A DNA stretch of 64,000 bases from Isochrysis galbana (taxonomy: Eukaryota; Haptophyta; Isochrysidales; Isochrysidaceae), in NCBI GenBank assembly GCA_018136815.1, contig CM030932.1, positions 2,835,019 through 2,899,018 of the forward strand. The letters are read 5' to 3'. The translations under genes and the position numbers were made by a program. Shown one piece after another: positions 60,491 to 64,000 of the stretch. Positions within the stretch are counted from its first letter, which is position 1. Each line of letters begins with the position of its first letter. A model generated the notes under the pieces. That model had not been told where the DNA came from. It worked only from the letters and a program-made list of their open reading frames with translations, and did no database searches.

Positions 60491-63073
60491 AGCACGAAAT
60501 CAAAGCTCACGTCCTCGGCCGCAGAGGAGGAACCCCTCAGGGAACCTTCTCTGCCCGCTGCAGCTTCTGTTCCCGAGGGGTTCCCGAGTGATCCCACGAC
60601 CACTGAGGCTGCGCCAATGCCACCCATCACTCCGGCTGCTATCCCCATGATTGGCTCCGACCAGCTCGTGTCGGATGGCGAGCCTCCGTCCGCTGCCTTC
60701 GGCACCCACCGGGTGCAATTACAGTGGGCCATGGTGGAGCATGACCCTCTCCCACATGAGGCCAACTTCAGTGCCGCTGAGCTGGCCAATGAGGTGGAGG
60801 AAGGCCCCCTCCCTCTGATTCAGTTTGACCCACCTCCTCACCTTCGAGATGATGAGTCTGAGGTCGGTGAAGGGGAGGGGATCAGCTTCCGAAGCCCCGC
60901 CTACCGGGACTATGCCCCGCCGTCATCAAAAGGGGTCCTTGATCAAGAGATCACCCCGATCGAGACGGCCGCGGCGCGTCAGGATGCGGAAATGGCAAGG
61001 CTTCAAGCGCAGACCAACACCCTAAAAGGGGCTGTGGAGCGCCTGCAGTCATCCCTTGCCGCGGCAGAGGCGAGGGAGGGGCTTCTCCGGGATCAAGTTG
61101 AAGCAGGGTTCAAAGCCCTGACTCAGCTACTCCAAGCCCGCCAAGAGCCCGCTTCAAGTCCGTCCATGGATCGGACCGAGGCGGCTGCGGATTCTGCTAG
61201 GCCGGTTCAGAGGGAACCACCCATGGGCGAGCCTCCTGCTCTAGACCCAAAGGGCCACGCCTCTCCGGCTTCTAGGGTTCCACGGTCGGCGTACCCGACC
61301 TCCAAATCGGAACCCCGCCGCCAGGATCAGAGCCTTTACCGGGGCCCGACCCCGATGGTGCCGTTCCGCCACCCTCGCGACCCCTGCCTTGCGGTGGGGA
61401 TGGATGAGCGAGAGGCAGTTGTAAGCGAGTGGAAAAATCTCCTCGCCCTGCCCTCACGCGATCTGGCCGCCCTTTACCGCGACTCCGACGAGCATGAGCT
61501 CATCCACACCATTTTGAAGAGCAACCTCTCCCTGGCGGGCAACGTTTGGCATTGCCGAATTTTCATGGAGGAGGACCACTTGCTCAAATGGGTGCGTAGC
61601 CGCTTCTCAGCCGAGCAAACCCTTCACCATCAGGTCAGGATGGGCAAAGAGCTTTCGGAGCTCCGCTTCCCAAAGGCCCTCGCCTCCGATAACGTTCAAA
61701 CCGCGGCGACAGCCTGGAATGAATTTCGGCTAACTCTCATCAAGCCGTTGGAGCGGGCACTAGCGCTCGGCTGCGATCATCGCGAAATATTTACCTCCCT
61801 CCTCGCGGCAGCCGGAGCCAATTCCAGCGGCAATTCCCGCATCTTCGCCTTCCTCCTCGATCTAGTGGAGGACCGCGCCCTCGCTCTCAATCCTGTCCTC
61901 GCTGCTGACGTCCTTCTTCGCAAATGCGACGGGACCTTCGCAAACGGGGCCGATGGTTTCGCGAAAGACTCGGCGTCGATGGAGTGGGACCGCATGAGGG
62001 AGCGCGAGGCCGGCGCTGATCTATGTGAGCTCAGCAAGAATTTGGTTCGCGCCTACATCCGCAAGCTTGGCGATTCCGCGGTTGACTCCACCAACGTGTG
62101 GGATCATCCAAACATGGCCCATGAGATCAACCAGAGGTTCGAAGAAATCATCCGGAACGATAAGGTTGATCCTCAGCGCGGCGTCGATAATGCTATTAAA
62201 TTTGCGGAGGTGCTCGCGGAGACTCGTTTCCGCGTAGAGAACCACGAGCTAGGGCGGTCGGCGCTCTCGTGCGTCAACCTCTGCCAACGGTACCTCAGCC
62301 CTTACGAGCAGGCCCGGGTGAAGCGTCATCAATCCCGGCCCTCGACGAAGCAAACCGTGGCTAGCGTACGCACTAAAGCCTCAGGCGAGGCAAAGAACGA
62401 GACTTCCTCGTCCCAGAAGACCGCTTCGACCACGGACATGGTCGCCGCCGTGCAGGCAGCCGTCCAAGCCACCGTGGCGGAAGCTCTTCGCGGACAGGGA
62501 CACTCGCCTGCTTCGAAGCCTGATTATCGGGCTGCTGCACCGCCGGCAAGTTACCACTCCAACTCGCCGTTGCCGGCTATACTGACCGATCCACCGGGTC
62601 GAAAGGGAGGCTCGTCTCGGCCGCCCAGCCGTCGCTGCGATCCGCCGGCGAACGGCCAAGGGCTACCGCCCGATTTGGGCGTATCCCGGTGGACGCCCGA
62701 GCTTTGGAATCGGGCCCGAGCCCGCTTCTGGGCCGTAGCAGGCTATGCCAAGCACCCAAGGGTCTCGGCGGCGCTAGCGAAGTGCCGACCGGCCGATAAT
62801 TCAATGGAAACTCCACGGACGGACGATATCAATAGGGGAATCACCGAATGGACGAACGAAAACGGCTGTGCCTTCTGCGCTTTCCGACCTCAAGCTCCTC
62901 CTGGCACTCCATCCAGCGAAGCCTGGAAATATGGCACGGGAGACGGTGCTCACAACCCCGTCATCTGTCAGCCATATATCCGCTTTCTGTGTGAGGCTGG
63001 CTGCGGAGAGTGCGGATCGGACGAGCACATTCATAAGCTTCTTCGCTCGATGGTCCGGGTTAAGCCTCAGTAG
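60356..63073 (+). CDS. gag: Gag polyprotein of the second copy
   Basis: 905 residues, the same length as the first copy, with no frame break. It starts MGLPDPVQNF at 60356, inside the LTR. The coiled coil (QDAEMARLQAQTN), the helical capsid-like region and the C-terminal Cys/His cluster (CAFCAF ... CGECGSDEH) are kept. Differences cluster in the N-terminal acidic part. Many changes elsewhere are silent (for example TCT to TCC), which suggests that Gag was under selection after the copies separated. It ends CAG TAG. Confidence 0.85.
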   Translation: MGLPDPVQNFIHPTPGGEEGQSAALAAGAARDGVAQSPPAPLDSTSTKSKLTSSAAEEEPLREPSLPAAASVPEGFPSDPTTTEAAPMPPITPAAIPMIGSDQLVSDGEPPSAAFGTHRVQLQWAMVEHDPLPHEANFSAAELANEVEEGPLPLIQFDPPPHLRDDESEVGEGEGISFRSPAYRDYAPPSSKGVLDQEITPIETAAARQDAEMARLQAQTNTLKGAVERLQSSLAAAEAREGLLRDQVEAGFKALTQLLQARQEPASSPSMDRTEAAADSARPVQREPPMGEPPALDPKGHASPASRVPRSAYPTSKSEPRRQDQSLYRGPTPMVPFRHPRDPCLAVGMDEREAVVSEWKNLLALPSRDLAALYRDSDEHELIHTILKSNLSLAGNVWHCRIFMEEDHLLKWVRSRFSAEQTLHHQVRMGKELSELRFPKALASDNVQTAATAWNEFRLTLIKPLERALALGCDHREIFTSLLAAAGANSSGNSRIFAFLLDLVEDRALALNPVLAADVLLRKCDGTFANGADGFAKDSASMEWDRMREREAGADLCELSKNLVRAYIRKLGDSAVDSTNVWDHPNMAHEINQRFEEIIRNDKVDPQRGVDNAIKFAEVLAETRFRVENHELGRSALSCVNLCQRYLSPYEQARVKRHQSRPSTKQTVASVRTKASGEAKNETSSSQKTASTTDMVAAVQAAVQATVAEALRGQGHSPASKPDYRAAAPPASYHSNSPLPAILTDPPGRKGGSSRPPSRRCDPPANGQGLPPDLGVSRWTPELWNRARARFWAVAGYAKHPRVSAALAKCRPADNSMETPRTDDINRGITEWTNENGCAFCAFRPQAPPGTPSSEAWKYGTGDGAHNPVICQPYIRFLCEAGCGECGSDEHIHKLLRSMVRVKPQ

Positions 63074-64000
63074 GGGTCCGGCGGGGTCCCCGTCCTTCAA
63101 ACCCTGGCGGAGAACATCGCGGGCGGTGGGCCCGAACGCCACCACCACCATCCCGATCCGATCCCTACGCCGCTTGGGGAGAAGAGCTGTCGACGCGGCG
63201 ATTCTCCCCCTGTCTCTAGCTCTATTCAGTCCTCGACGGTGGGAGCCGCCTCGCCGGCTGAAGCCCCCGCCGAACGGCTATCTCGGAAGCCGGAGTCGAC
63301 ACTTGACCCGGGCTCCTGGAAACAGGTTTGCCCCGGAGATAGTCGCGACCCGACTCTCCGAAATTCGTGTACGTCTACAAGTTCTTCTATTACTCCGCAC
63401 GCTATTAGGATGTTAGGGCCGATTCTCGCTCGCTGCCCTCTTGGAATCTATTTCTACGGATACTATGCTGTCTTCGGTTTCTTCAAATTCGCCTAGGTCT
63501 TTCGACGCATCTTCATCCCTGGATTCACCCCCCGACGGCCCTGCCCAAGGGGGTGGGCTAGGTGGATTCGACGCGTCTTCGGTCTCTTCGTTTCGTAAAC
63601 AATCAGTTGTGAAGCCCTCGAGGGCTGTCGACTCGGTATCATCTTCTGCTCTAGGTTCTATGGATAGGTCCGACGTGGCCGCTGCCGCGTCCGAAAACGT
63701 TGTTGCTGCTTTACCTGTTTCTGCTCTTTCCCGGCGGGACCCCACTGGAGACCTCTCTCCCAAGGGCCATAGCCGGAGCCGCTCTGCGGACGAATCGTCG
63801 TTGTCTACCGTAGGTTCTCGTGCTGTTGAGGCGGAGACTAGTGTCTCCTCTTCACCTCTCTCCCCGGTTCGTTATATTTCTCCGTCGTCGTGTTCATTCT
63901 CTCGTCTCGAAGTTGCACCCGTTCTCGTTTCTGATCTGGTTCCCGACCCGGAAGGGTCGGCTTCCGGAGTCAATGAAGATGAAGGTTCCAAGGGAGCTGC
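63074..64000 (+). pseudogene. pol: start of Pol in the second copy, frameshifted
   Basis: In frame after the TAG as in the first copy up to about 63417. There two single-base losses relative to 25720-25960 (TTAGGGGC to TTAGGGC, GCCCCTC to GCCCTC) shift the frame, and it meets a stop at 63494-63496. The original frame's sequence continues to 64000 in another phase. The breaks may be real decay or sequencing error in homopolymers. Confidence 0.75.

Larger units (their letters stand above)
59161..64000 (+). mobile_element. second, diverged copy of the methyltransferase-type Ty3/gypsy element, runs off the window
   Basis: Starts TGTCGCATTC exactly at the left border used by the 21650 element, after the flank GGTGC. 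LTR 59161-60490, intact Gag 60356-63073, the same TAG at 63071-63073, then a frameshifted start of Pol to the window edge. Substitutions are frequent in the LTR and in Gag residues 30-180 but rare in the capsid-like part, which may reflect selection or conversion. The methyltransferase and enzyme regions lie beyond the window. Confidence 0.88.

Overview
This 64-kb window looks like nuclear DNA of a eukaryotic alga. The evidence is a five-exon MsrB gene with GT-AG introns, long intergenic stretches of GA/CT/G-run repeats, no operons, and deeply nested retrotransposons. At least two proteins (MsrB at 13.2-14.4 kb and a CS-domain protein at 16.9-17.8 kb) begin with a hydrophobic signal-like segment followed by a basic presequence. 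In MsrB the junction carries an SAF motif, as in plastids of secondary red origin. I infer an alga of the haptophyte/ochrophyte kind but cannot fix the lineage.

Host genes recognised: cofactor-independent phosphoglycerate mutase (1-876, minus, runs off the left edge); a three-histidine-box desaturase/hydroxylase (9375-10664, plus); MsrB (13199-14357, minus, spliced); a CS/HSP20-like protein (16856-17758, minus); a seven-helix receptor-like protein (46555-47748, plus); a PH-domain/polyproline protein (50034-51581, minus); and a DENN-domain protein with a C-terminal alpha/beta-hydrolase-like domain that has lost its nucleophile motif (54371-56908, plus).

Most of the rest is mobile DNA. From 2 to 8 kb there is a nest several layers deep: a transposase-like gene is split by a LINE (4158-7611, 17-bp target duplication), whose ORF1 is split by a 1.67-kb TRIM-type LTR element (5767-7434, 5-bp duplication). 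A second LINE end is split by a 1.14-kb composite element (17-bp duplication). Further LINE copies lie at 14.8-16.4, 18.5-21.5, 48.0-48.6 and 57.4-58.1 kb. The family ends in a run of T on its sense strand, and several copies begin with a short hairpin.

The central object, 21645-44711, is a chromodomain Ty3/gypsy LTR retrotransposon, bounded by a TGAAC target duplication and inserted in a decayed PIF/Harbinger transposase. Gag and Pol lie in one frame separated by a single TAG. Pol carries, upstream of protease-RT-RNaseH-integrase-chromodomain, a region matching the phage-type cytosine-5 DNA methyltransferase family (HPPC and VENP motifs). This retrotransposon with its own methyltransferase is the most interesting system in the window. 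A 100-N gap at 31207-31306, followed by about 5 kb rich in single-base deletions, suggests that the apparent tandem copy (31307-40835) is partly an assembly artefact and the true element is about 13.4 kb. A second, diverged copy begins at 59161 and leaves the window at 64000; its Gag is intact but its Pol is frameshifted.

Other structures include a 15-copy G-rich minisatellite (52009-52902), a three-copy repeat with paired CCAAT/ATTGG boxes before the DENN gene, an array of six hairpin repeats next to a 380-bp CT tract (58451-59030), and a piggyBac-like MITE (8172-8660).
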